Positions 7,912 to 14,451 of a DNA stretch of 14,730 nucleotides are shown here, one piece after another. The stretch comes from a bacterium. GTDB taxonomy: Bacteria > UBA9089 > UBA9088 > JAGUXG01. The stretch spans positions 1-14,730 of the forward strand of contig JASEHO010000027.1 in the NCBI GenBank assembly GCA_030018505.1, given 5' to 3'. Position 1 is the stretch's first letter. Each line of letters opens with the position of its first letter. A program made the position numbers and the translations under genes. Under the pieces are notes generated by a model, which saw only the letters and a program-made list of their open reading frames with translations, was not told the origin of the DNA and searched no databases.

Positions 7912-7942
7912 TCACCTCTTTTTGTTTTGGTCACCTCTTTTT
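7912..7942 (-). repeat. Duplicated 12-mer carrying the rpsU ribosome-binding site
   Basis: The minus strand has AAAAAGAGGTGA twice, at 7931-7942 and 7912-7923, a pitch of 19 bases. The copy next to the start supplies the Shine-Dalgarno (GAGGTGA) of rpsU. The other begins within the stop codon of the upstream HIT gene. Confidence 0.7.
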
Positions 7943-8276
7943 ATCCTGGGGGCCAGTTCAATCTTCTTCCTGAGAGTATATGAAAGTGGAGGTGGAAAAC
8001 CTCACACCCTGAATCTCTTCCAACATTGACTACAAGCCTAAAGCCATTCTTTAATTCTTCTCTATCTCCTATCTCTATTATGCTTGAGAAGATTTCATCC
8101 CTTAATTCCTTATCCTTTAGCTCAAGAAGGGTAGGGATATGTTCCTTTGGAATAAGAAGGATATGAACAGGTGCCTGTGGGTTTATATCATAAAATCCCA
8201 TTACTCTTTCACCTTCAAAGGCAATCTTTGCTGGAATTTCTCCCCTCACAATCTTACAAAATAGACAATTCTCCAT
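7941..8276 (-). CDS. HIT-family nucleotide hydrolase (HinT-like)
   Basis: A 111-residue histidine-triad protein of the HinT/PKCI branch, which hydrolyses AMP-linked substrates such as nucleoside phosphoramidates. The triad is His95-Leu-His97-Phe-His99 in CEVFHLHFHIL, followed by the GGRxxxWPPG-like ending (SGRRLNWPPG) typical of HinT C-termini. The N-terminal CLFCKIVRGEIPA, the region FYDINPQAPVHILLIPKEHI and the overall length match the family. The start has a good Shine-Dalgarno (AAGGAG, 8 bases before ATG). It overlaps the end of purD by 23 bases, so it is probably translated from the purD transcript. Confidence 0.94.
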   Translation of the reverse strand: MENCLFCKIVRGEIPAKIAFEGERVMGFYDINPQAPVHILLIPKEHIPTLLELKDKELRDEIFSSIIEIGDREELKNGFRLVVNVGRDSGCEVFHLHFHILSGRRLNWPPG

Positions 8277-9546
8277 CTTTTATTCTCCTTATTTCTTTCT
8301 CTCCGATGTCATTTCTAAATTGCATACCTTCAAATTGAACATTAAATATTGCAGAGTAAACCCTGGTTTTTGCTTCCTTTATGTCATTTCCATATCCAGT
8401 AACACTGAGAACCCTTCCTCCTTTTGTCCAAAATCTTCCATCTTTTTTTTCTGTTCCTGAATGAAAGACTAATATATCATTTAGACATTCAGTCTCCTCT
8501 AAGCCAAAAATCTCTTTTCCGCTTACAGGATTTTCTGGATAACCAGCAGAAGCCAAAACTACAGAAAGAACTGGTCTTTTATCCCATTCTAATCTTACTT
8601 TAGAAAGGTTTCCATCTATAGCCTCCATCATTAGCTCAAGAAGATTGGATGTAAGCCTTGGAATTATCGCTTGGGCTTCTGGGTCTCCAAACCTCACATT
8701 AAACTCTAAAACCATTGGTCCATCTTCAGTCAGCATAAGGCCTAAATATAAAATGCCTTTGAATCTTATCCTTAAATTTAAGAGGCCATTGATTGTTTTT
8801 TTAAGTATATCTTTTTTTATCCTTTCGGAAAGTTCTTCAGTCATTAAAGAGACTGGGGAATATGCGCCCATTCCACCTGTATTTGGGCCTTTATCCTCAT
8901 CAAATATAGCCTTATGGTCTTGAGAAGAAACAAGAGGAAGAAAATCCTCTCCATCAACAAAAGCAAGATAGGAGACCTCTTCCCCAAAAAGACAATCTTC
9001 TATAACTATCCTTTCTCCTTGCCTACCAAAGATCTTTTTTGTCATAAGGGAATATATTGCTTCCTGAGCAGCCTTTAGATTTTCACAAATAGATACTCCT
9101 TTCCCTCCACATAATCCATCTGCTTTAATTACAATTGGAAACTTCTTATTAAGGATATACTTTAAGGCTTTCTCTTCTGAATTAAAGATTTCAAATCCTG
9201 CTGTTGGAATTCCATTCTTCCTCATAAACTCTTTAGCAAAGACCTTGCTTGCTTCAAGTTGAGCCGCCTCTTTTGATGGACCAAAAATTCTAAAACTCTT
9301 TTCTTCAAATCGGTTCACTATTCCTTCTACTAAAGGTGCTTCAGGTCCAACCACAGTAAGTTCAATTCCATTCTCTTTAACAAAATCTGACAATTTTTCA
9401 ATATCTGTTGGTCTTATATTTATATTCTCTCCCCACCTTGCTGTTCCACCATTACCTGAAGCACAAACAATCTGGTTTTTTTCTTTTTTGAGTTTCCAAC
9501 AAAGCGTATCTTCTCTTCCACCAGAACCTACAACCAATATTTTCAT
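8254..9546 (-). CDS. purD: Phosphoribosylamine-glycine ligase (GAR synthetase)
   Basis: A 430-residue, full-length ATP-grasp ligase catalysing the second step of de novo purine synthesis (phosphoribosylamine + glycine + ATP to GAR). Visible marks are the N-terminal MKILVVGSGGRE, VGPEAPLVEG (66-75), KADGLCGGKGV (141-151), HKAIFDEDKGPNTGGMGAYSP (211-231, the family signature region) and EFNVRFGDPEAQ (281-292). Residue 13 is Asp, whereas PurD usually has GGREH. The start is set by homology at the ATG before KILVV. An in-frame TTG at 9585 would run through the promoter and add 13 atypical residues. No Shine-Dalgarno is present, and the promoter -10 box ends only 10 bases before the ATG, so the mRNA should be almost leaderless. 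The end overlaps the HIT gene by 23 bases. Confidence 0.95.
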   Translation of the reverse strand: MKILVVGSGGREDTLCWKLKKEKNQIVCASGNGGTARWGENINIRPTDIEKLSDFVKENGIELTVVGPEAPLVEGIVNRFEEKSFRIFGPSKEAAQLEASKVFAKEFMRKNGIPTAGFEIFNSEEKALKYILNKKFPIVIKADGLCGGKGVSICENLKAAQEAIYSLMTKKIFGRQGERIVIEDCLFGEEVSYLAFVDGEDFLPLVSSQDHKAIFDEDKGPNTGGMGAYSPVSLMTEELSERIKKDILKKTINGLLNLRIRFKGILYLGLMLTEDGPMVLEFNVRFGDPEAQAIIPRLTSNLLELMMEAIDGNLSKVRLEWDKRPVLSVVLASAGYPENPVSGKEIFGLEETECLNDILVFHSGTEKKDGRFWTKGGRVLSVTGYGNDIKEAKTRVYSAIFNVQFEGMQFRNDIGEKEIRRIKDGELSIL

Positions 9547-9556
9547 TATTTGTAAA

Positions 9557-9585
9557 ATTATATTTTCTTTGCCTTTTTTGGTCAA
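9557..9585 (-). promoter_or_regulatory. Sigma-70-type promoter of purD, near-leaderless
   Basis: On the minus strand, TTGACC (9580-9585) and TATAAT (9557-9562) are separated by exactly 17 bases. A start of transcription about 7 bases after the -10 box would fall near 9550, leaving a leader of only about 3-5 bases before the purD ATG at 9546. The -10 and spacing match the consensus; use in vivo is inferred. Confidence 0.7.
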
Positions 9586-9616
9586 GAAAATCTTTTGTAG
9601 TTTGGAACTCTCTAAG

Positions 9617-9639
9617 TTTAGAAGTTAGGAACTTCAAAA
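9617..9639. repeat. Inverted repeat R3 (10-3-10) at the vapC 3' end
   Basis: The arms TTTAGAAGTT and AACTTCAAAA surround AGG and are complementary at 9 of 10 positions. It has the same layout as R2 and is nearly the same sequence. The vapC stop codon (9634-9636, minus strand) lies inside the right arm. The repeat lies 32 bases upstream of the purD -35 box. Confidence 0.75.
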
Positions 9640-10035
9640 CTTTGACTGATTATAAAGTTTTATATTTGGTAGAGAGATAAAATGAGAATCAAGGGTAAAG
9701 ACAAAACAATCTTCTTCTTTTGCCAATACTGCGATTAAGCAGTCTGTTAAGGGAATAATTAATCCTTTTTTGCGTATTTCAAAAGAGAGCTTGCCAACCT
9801 CCTCCCAAGATTGAGGCGTCTCTTGTAAGAAGGGAAGGGCAATCAATGATTCTTTTAGTGTCTGAAATTCTTTTTTTTCTCTTGCACCCTGAAGAAGCTC
9901 GGCAATTATAACCCCAGTAATTATTACCCTATCTTCTTCGAGAAGGATTTTTACTATTTTAGCTTCTTTTGATTCGGGTCGATTAAAATATTCAATCCAA
10001 CAAGAGGTATCAACTATTACCATTTCACTTTTCAT
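9634..10035 (-). CDS. vapC: VapC-like PIN-domain ribonuclease toxin
   Basis: A 133-residue PIN-domain protein, the toxin of a type II toxin-antitoxin pair; VapC toxins cleave structured RNAs such as tRNA or rRNA using Mg2+ held by acidic residues. The set is visible: the first Asp in VIVDTSCWIEYF, Glu in IIAELLQGAR, Asp in PLTDCLIAVLA, and Asp in FTLDSHF. The start is either ATG 10035 (overlapping vapB by 11 bases) or ATG 10023, which gives MVIVDTS, a more typical N-terminus. Neither has a strong ribosome site, consistent with translational coupling to the antitoxin. The last codon and stop run into repeat R3. Confidence 0.9.
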   Translation of the reverse strand: MKSEMVIVDTSCWIEYFNRPESKEAKIVKILLEEDRVIITGVIIAELLQGAREKKEFQTLKESLIALPFLQETPQSWEEVGKLSFEIRKKGLIIPLTDCLIAVLAKEEDCFVFTLDSHFISLPNIKLYNQSKF

Positions 10036-10231
10036 TTAGTTCTTCTTCTCTCAATTCCTTCCAATCATTGATTAAATTCATTTTTCCTTTCAGGCTTAAA
10101 AGTTTTTCTTTGCCTTTTCTTTTAATAAACTCCTGCAAAGCCTTTGAGATTGCCTCTGTCTTAGTCTTTGCATGGGTTAGAAGAAAAAGTTCTTGCAAAA
10201 CTCTATCTTCAATTCTAATGGTCATCCTCAT
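10025..10231 (-). CDS. vapB: VapB-like ribbon-helix-helix antitoxin
   Basis: A 68-residue antitoxin encoded just before its PIN toxin. The N-terminal strand and helices (MTIRIEDRVLQELFLLTHAKTK, then TEAISKALQEFIKRK) have the MetJ/Arc ribbon-helix-helix pattern. The acidic C-terminal tail (DWKELREEELNEK) is the usual toxin-wrapping segment. The start is fixed by a strong Shine-Dalgarno (AGGAGGTG, 10236-10243) ahead of the ATG at 10231; a longer in-frame start at 10255 lies inside the promoter-proximal leader and was rejected. Such antitoxins normally repress their own promoter, and a good promoter lies immediately upstream. Confidence 0.9.
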   Translation of the reverse strand: MRMTIRIEDRVLQELFLLTHAKTKTEAISKALQEFIKRKGKEKLLSLKGKMNLINDWKELREEELNEK

Positions 10232-10235
10232 TTTA

Positions 10236-10243
10236 CACCTCCT
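10236..10243 (-). promoter_or_regulatory. Strong ribosome-binding site of vapB
   Basis: AGGAGGTG on the minus strand, with the AGGAGG core six bases before the ATG at 10231. It decides the vapB start against the in-frame upstream candidate at 10255. Confidence 0.85.
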
Positions 10244-10256
10244 CTTGTATGCCAAA

Positions 10257-10285
10257 ATTATACATCATTTTTTGTCATCCGTCAA
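10257..10285 (-). promoter_or_regulatory. Sigma-70-type promoter of vapBC
   Basis: On the minus strand, TTGACG (10280-10285) and TATAAT (10257-10262) are 17 bases apart, the optimal spacing. The predicted leader is about 20 bases and holds the vapB ribosome site. The direct repeat TGAC-GGA-TGAC overlaps the -35 box and is a possible antitoxin operator, which is inference only. Confidence 0.75.
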
Positions 10286-10304
10286 GTATTGTAATTGAAA
10301 CTTT

Positions 10305-12110
10305 CTATTTAATCCTTCCTTCTGCATACTCTATTCCTTTTTTGTATATCTCGTTTTCTGGGTCTAAAATGGATGCCAGTTCAAATCTATCCCTTGCTTT
10401 CTTTGGATCATCTGCTAAATGTTTTGACCCGGCTATTCCATAGGCATAGCCATATATCTTTAAGACATCCTTAGTGAAGGTATCCTTATAAATCTTGTCT
10501 TTTAAGCCTCTGATTACATACGGAAGCTCCTCTATCTTTGCATTCGGATACTTTTCAACCCTAAAGAGCATCCCATAGCTTGAAAGGGAAGAGCTATAAG
10601 CAATTTTATAGCCAGGGTTATACATATCCTCAGAGAAGGTATAGAAGATATTGAACCTATCAATGTTATTCTTGACAAGGTTTTCTAACTTAAAGAGATA
10701 ATGGGCATCTTTTTCTCCTGTAAATATTAGACTTGGATTGTCGTTTGTAATCCTTTCTATAACCCAAGCTGTGGTGAGGTCATAAAGGTTTAGTTGAATA
10801 ATATCCTCTCTCCGATTTTCCACAAACCTAAGATACCACAGGGTCATAAACTCATGGTCTGTATAAGTAAAAAGCAGTGTCTTGCTTGGAAGTTCTCTTA
10901 AAAGATTTCTACCATAATCATAGGCAAAGAAGAACCTGCTCTTGTTGCTTGGATAATAGTTAAATACACAAATAACTACTGGTATCAAAAGACTAAGATA
11001 GCAAATCTTTCTATTTTTCTTAAAGAAATTAAGACCTATGCCAAGTCCAATAGCCAAACATAAAAACGAAGGCAAATGATATGACTCATAGTCAACCATA
11101 CCAGGGGTTATATCTGTGTAAATAATCAAAGATAGACCAGTGTTTACAAGAATTATAGAAAAGAGAAGAAAGAAGATCTCTTTTTTGTTTTGATAAAGGA
11201 TATATAGACCAAGAATACTTAAAAAGCCAAATATCAAGAATTGCCTTGCCACGAGTAAAAAGTAGTGCTTAAACATAAAAAGCATCTTTAATAAAGTTAC
11301 ATCAAAAAACCGTTTTTGAGCAAATTTTACCATTATACAATCAATAAAATTTGATAGGGTTGTAGGGTTTGCCCAGTCTATGGGAGGATGCTGAAACGCC
11401 CTTATGGGAAGATAGAGAAAGATGGATAAACCAAGAATAAAGAGCCAAAATCCTGTTATAAGGAGCCTGGCATTGGAAAAAACTTTTTTATTAACTAAAA
11501 AGATGAAAGATAAGATTCCTGGAATAAGGGTGGCCATAAGGTTATGATTGGTGAAGGAGAGACCCAATATGAAGGAGAAGAGAAGAAACCACTTTTGAGA
11601 TTTTAGATTTTGGCTTTTAGCTTGTTGCTTCGCAAGATACTTCGTATGTGGATTTATAGTCTCTTGCCAGAGAATCAGAAGGAAGATTAAGAGAATGGAG
11701 AAGAAGGCATACATAGCATAAGTCTTAGAATATCCTGCTACTCTGAAGAAGGTCCAGGAGAAGGAGAATGAAAGGGCAGTAGATATTGAAAATATAGTTG
11801 AAACTTGAAGTTTTATAAAAAGAAAGTATAGAATAATTGAGGTAAGAGAGGCAAATATGGCAGAGCTTAGGGTTATTCTCATGCCAATATTTGAGATAGG
11901 GATATAGGAGAAAAGGTGATTAATAAGGGTATAAAGTGGATAACCAGAAGGATGTGGAATCCCTAAGACATAGGCAGAGGTGATAAAATCTCCTGAGTCT
12001 CCAAAGGTTACTGTGGATGGAAAGATTAAAAGATAAATGGAATATGAGATGAAGAAAACAAAAAGCCCTATTAAATATTGCTTTTTAGTTATTGGAGATC
12101 TTTCTTGCAT
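10305..12110 (-). CDS. DUF2723-family integral membrane protein (glycosyltransferase-like)
   Basis: A 601-residue polytopic membrane protein of the DUF2723 family, distantly related to C-type glycosyltransferases such as protein O-mannosyltransferases; eukaryotic TMEM260 is a relative. The family signature is clear near the N-terminus after the first membrane helix: VTFGDSGDFITSAYVLGIPHPSGYPLY (about residues 34-60, split here by its key residues Asp38, Asp41, His53, Pro54 and GYP). Several hydrophobic helices follow to about residue 385, then a soluble C-terminal domain of about 210 residues. The likely role is transferring a sugar from a lipid carrier to an exported acceptor. A short repeat-like linker (KSQNLKSQKW) interrupts a loop near residue 165. 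The ribosome site is weak. It is transcribed divergently from the GT9 gene and toward vapBC. Confidence 0.87.
   Translation of the reverse strand: MQERSPITKKQYLIGLFVFFISYSIYLLIFPSTVTFGDSGDFITSAYVLGIPHPSGYPLYTLINHLFSYIPISNIGMRITLSSAIFASLTSIILYFLFIKLQVSTIFSISTALSFSFSWTFFRVAGYSKTYAMYAFFSILLIFLLILWQETINPHTKYLAKQQAKSQNLKSQKWFLLFSFILGLSFTNHNLMATLIPGILSFIFLVNKKVFSNARLLITGFWLFILGLSIFLYLPIRAFQHPPIDWANPTTLSNFIDCIMVKFAQKRFFDVTLLKMLFMFKHYFLLVARQFLIFGFLSILGLYILYQNKKEIFFLLFSIILVNTGLSLIIYTDITPGMVDYESYHLPSFLCLAIGLGIGLNFFKKNRKICYLSLLIPVVICVFNYYPSNKSRFFFAYDYGRNLLRELPSKTLLFTYTDHEFMTLWYLRFVENRREDIIQLNLYDLTTAWVIERITNDNPSLIFTGEKDAHYLFKLENLVKNNIDRFNIFYTFSEDMYNPGYKIAYSSSLSSYGMLFRVEKYPNAKIEELPYVIRGLKDKIYKDTFTKDVLKIYGYAYGIAGSKHLADDPKKARDRFELASILDPENEIYKKGIEYAEGRIK
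11591..11622 (-). repeat. Repeat-like A-rich segment read in frame within the DUF2723 gene
   Basis: The minus strand reads AGCTAAAAGCCAAAATC followed by TAAAATCTCAAAAGT, an iterated AAA-rich pattern of the kind often seen as dispersed intergenic repeats. Here it encodes KSQNLKSQKW in a hydrophilic loop between membrane helices without breaking the frame. Confidence 0.4.
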
Positions 12111-12175
12111 CCTATTAAGGATATAAGATTTCTTGATTTATCTCAAGTAAAAATTCAGAATAATATCAGAAATAA

Positions 12176-12265
12176 CTGTTGAACTGCAAAAATGATACTG
12201 GACAGAATGTGGCAAAGGGGTTATACTGCATCAAACTAAAGGCAGGAATTACTTTGGTATTAAAA
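12176..12265 (+). pseudogene. Remnant of a secretion/FlgD-like C-terminal domain
   Basis: The frame encodes NDTGQNVAKGLYCIKLKAG, then ITLVLKR. This closely follows the end of FlgD-Ig-like or sorting-type C-terminal domains of exported proteins, where a W/D-G-x-N-x-x-G-Q-x-V-A-x-G-x-Y-x-x-x-L-x-A-G pattern is followed by a short strand. Just upstream, another frame reads ITVEL, which would fit the preceding strand (ITVEW-type) if a frameshift occurred. A stop codon lies in frame at 12173-12175 and there is no room for the rest of a protein. It is therefore called a decayed fragment, over which the GT9 gene's reading frame happens to remain open. Confidence 0.55.
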
Positions 12266-14293
12266 AGAAATTTGAAAATTCTCATTCTTCGTCCATCATC
12301 TTTAGGTGATATTCTGCTCTTATCTCCTTGCTTGCGGTTACTCAAGAAAGCGTATTTAGAGAGCAGAATCACCCTCCTCATAAAATCTCATTTTTCTGAA
12401 GCCAGTCTCTTGCTTCCAGATCTTGACGATGTTCTCTGTTTTGAAAAGAAAGAGTCTATATTCTCTATCGCAAAAAGGATAAGAAGGGAAAGGTTTGACC
12501 TAATTATTGACCTTCATAGAGGGTTCAGGAGCCAAATTCTCTATCTGTTTAGCGGTGCCAAAAGGAGGCTATTCTACAGAAAAGATACCATCACAAGGTT
12601 TTTACTTATTCTCTCAAAGCTAAACTTTGGACCATGCATTAAACCTATCTCTTCTAAATATATTTCTGCCTTAAAGCCACTTGGAATAGAGGATGATAGA
12701 AAGGCTCCAACCCTTTCTCTTTCTAAACTCAATCCGGATGAAGTTGTCAAGAGGCTTGGCATAGCAGATAGGGTAATCTCTATTGCTCCTGGTGCCCATC
12801 ACTACCAAAAAGAATGGAGTGCTGAAAAATATGCAGAATTGGCAGAGGAGCTTTACAAAACCTATTCAGTTGGAATACTCCTTTTGGGAGATGAGAAAGA
12901 TAGGGCTTTAGCAGAGAGGATAAAGCATCTGGCAAGGTGCGAGATACAAGACCTTACCGGAAAGACCAGCATTACAGAACTTGCCTGCTTAATTGGAAAA
13001 AGCTTGGTCTTTATCTCGCCAGATACAGGCCCAGCACACATTGCCGATGGCTTGGGTATTCCACATATCGTCTTATTTGGTCCAACTGCGAGGAGCTTTG
13101 GTTTCTATCCACAAAGGGGTGTTGTAGTAGAAAAAGATCTGGTCTGTAGGCCCTGCAGTCTGCATGGAGAAAAGCCCTGCAAATCCAAAGAGTGTCTGGA
13201 AAGAATAGCTGTCTCTGAGGTTATGGAGGCAACAGACGCTGTTCTTCATAATTTGGCATATACTTCCACTCTGCCAAAGAAAATCCTGGTCATTCAGACA
13301 GCATTCTTGGGAGATATTATCTTAACTACACCACTTCTAAAGAATCTCAAAGAGAGGTTTCCAGATGCCAAGATATTCTTTCTTACAACACCACAAGGCG
13401 CAGAAATACTCTCAGAAAACCCCTGCATTTGCCAATTTATCGTTTATGATAAGAAGGGAACAGATAAAGGGATAATCCCTTTTCTTAAGAAGGCAGATGC
13501 GATAAGAAAGGAAGGTTTCTCTTTAGTTGTCTCTCCTCATAAGTCTTTTCGCACCAGTTTTTTAGCCTTTATCTCAGGAGCCAAAAGGAGGATAGGGTTT
13601 GATAAAGCAAGCCTTTCTTTCCTTTACACAGACAAAATACATTATGAAAGAAAGTTGCATGAGGTAGATAGATGTTTACAATTGATGGAGACGCTCGGCG
13701 GAAAGATAGAGGCAAAGCCTGAGGTATTTATCGCCTCCAATCTCCAAGATATTCCCTCTTCTTTTGGAATAGAGCCAAAGGATATGGTGGTAGGTCTGCT
13801 TATAGGCTCAGAGTGGCCAACAAAGAGATGGATTCCAGAAGGTTATGCTAAGGTAATAGACTATCTGGCAGAGAGATTTTCGGCAAAGTCCATAATCTTT
13901 GGAAGGAAAGAGGATCTGCAAGAGGCAGAGAAAATCCATCAACTTTGTAAGAATAAACCCATTGTTGCTTGTGGCAAGACTACACTTGCAGATCTTCCTC
14001 CTCTATTTATGGCTTGCAAGCTCTTAATTGGTGGAGATACAGGCACAATGCACATTGGGGTGGCACTCAAAAGAAGATGTGTCGTCATTTTTGGTCCAAC
14101 GACCCAGGAGCTTGGATTCTCGCCATATAAGGCAGAATCTGTTGTAGTTGTTGAGAAAAAAGGCATGTCTTGCAGACCCTGTAGTCCTCACGGACCAAAA
14201 AAGTGTCCAAAGAAGTATTTTGCTTGCATGAAAGATATTAGCCCAGAAGATGTGTTCAGTGCCTGTGAAAGTTTGATGAGAGTAAGCAGTTAG
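12254..14293 (+). CDS. Tandem GT9 (heptosyltransferase-like) glycosyltransferase fusion
   Basis: A 679-residue protein with two complete glycosyltransferase family 9 domains, the family of LPS heptosyltransferases WaaC, WaaF and WaaQ, which transfer sugars from ADP-heptose-type donors in the cytoplasm. Domain 1 (about 1-340) has ILRPSSLGD, a central YQKEWSAEKY and a C-terminal SPDTGPAHIADGLGIP. Domain 2 (about 341-679) has VIQTAFLGD, EWPTKRWIPEGY and GGDTGTMHIGVAL. Both keep the Asp of the (S/F)LGD motif and a Lys before the central Trp, so both look active. Both end in a Cys cluster, CRPCSxHGxKxC. The start is uncertain: TTG 12254 has AGGA six bases upstream, while TTG 12272 would give the typical MKILILRP but lacks a ribosome site. 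The frame is open back to 12179 through a domain relic, which is not thought to be translated. Confidence 0.88.
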   Translation: MVLKRNLKILILRPSSLGDILLLSPCLRLLKKAYLESRITLLIKSHFSEASLLLPDLDDVLCFEKKESIFSIAKRIRRERFDLIIDLHRGFRSQILYLFSGAKRRLFYRKDTITRFLLILSKLNFGPCIKPISSKYISALKPLGIEDDRKAPTLSLSKLNPDEVVKRLGIADRVISIAPGAHHYQKEWSAEKYAELAEELYKTYSVGILLLGDEKDRALAERIKHLARCEIQDLTGKTSITELACLIGKSLVFISPDTGPAHIADGLGIPHIVLFGPTARSFGFYPQRGVVVEKDLVCRPCSLHGEKPCKSKECLERIAVSEVMEATDAVLHNLAYTSTLPKKILVIQTAFLGDIILTTPLLKNLKERFPDAKIFFLTTPQGAEILSENPCICQFIVYDKKGTDKGIIPFLKKADAIRKEGFSLVVSPHKSFRTSFLAFISGAKRRIGFDKASLSFLYTDKIHYERKLHEVDRCLQLMETLGGKIEAKPEVFIASNLQDIPSSFGIEPKDMVVGLLIGSEWPTKRWIPEGYAKVIDYLAERFSAKSIIFGRKEDLQEAEKIHQLCKNKPIVACGKTTLADLPPLFMACKLLIGGDTGTMHIGVALKRRCVVIFGPTTQELGFSPYKAESVVVVEKKGMSCRPCSPHGPKKCPKKYFACMKDISPEDVFSACESLMRVSS

Positions 14294-14320
14294 CAGTATT
14301 ATCTCTTCACTAATTTTAAT

Positions 14321-14350
14321 TTGACAAACCCATTCTTCTTATGATATAAA
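14321..14350 (+). promoter_or_regulatory. Promoter of tRNA-Lys
   Basis: A perfect -35 TTGACA (14321-14326) is followed after 18 bases by TATAAA (14345-14350). The predicted transcription start is about 14357, eight bases before the mature tRNA 5' end. It lies 27 bases after the GT9 stop codon, so the tRNA is an independent unit. Confidence 0.75.
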
Positions 14351-14364
14351 TTAGTAACTTGTTT

Positions 14365-14437
14365 GGGCCGTTGGCTCAATCGGCAGAGCAGGGGACTCTT
14401 AATCCCAAGATTATAGGTTCGATTCCTATACGGCCCA
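14365..14437 (+). tRNA. tRNA-Lys (anticodon CUU)
   Basis: A 73-base cloverleaf. The acceptor stem is GGGCCGT/ACGGCCC with discriminator A, and the D arm is GCTC/GAGC. The anticodon loop CTCTTAA has CTT at 14398-14400. The T arm ATAGG/CCTAT carries the TTCGATT loop. The anticodon stem has four pairs (GGGA/TCCC) and a G-A mismatch at its outer end. No CCA is encoded after the discriminator base, so the ends must be added by a tRNA nucleotidyltransferase. It decodes AAG. Confidence 0.95.
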
Positions 14438-14451
14438 TATAAGTGAAGAGC

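Noticed and set aside
11801..11813. AAACTT-G-AAGTTT, a possible fourth member of the par-locus repeat family
   Set aside because: It is shorter, has a 1-base centre and lies within a membrane-helix coding region; chance is the simpler explanation.
12132..12147. CTTGA-TTTATC-TCAAG inverted repeat in the divergent DUF2723/GT9 region as an operator
   Set aside because: The arms are only five bases in A+T-rich DNA, and no convincing promoter pair could be placed around it in either direction.
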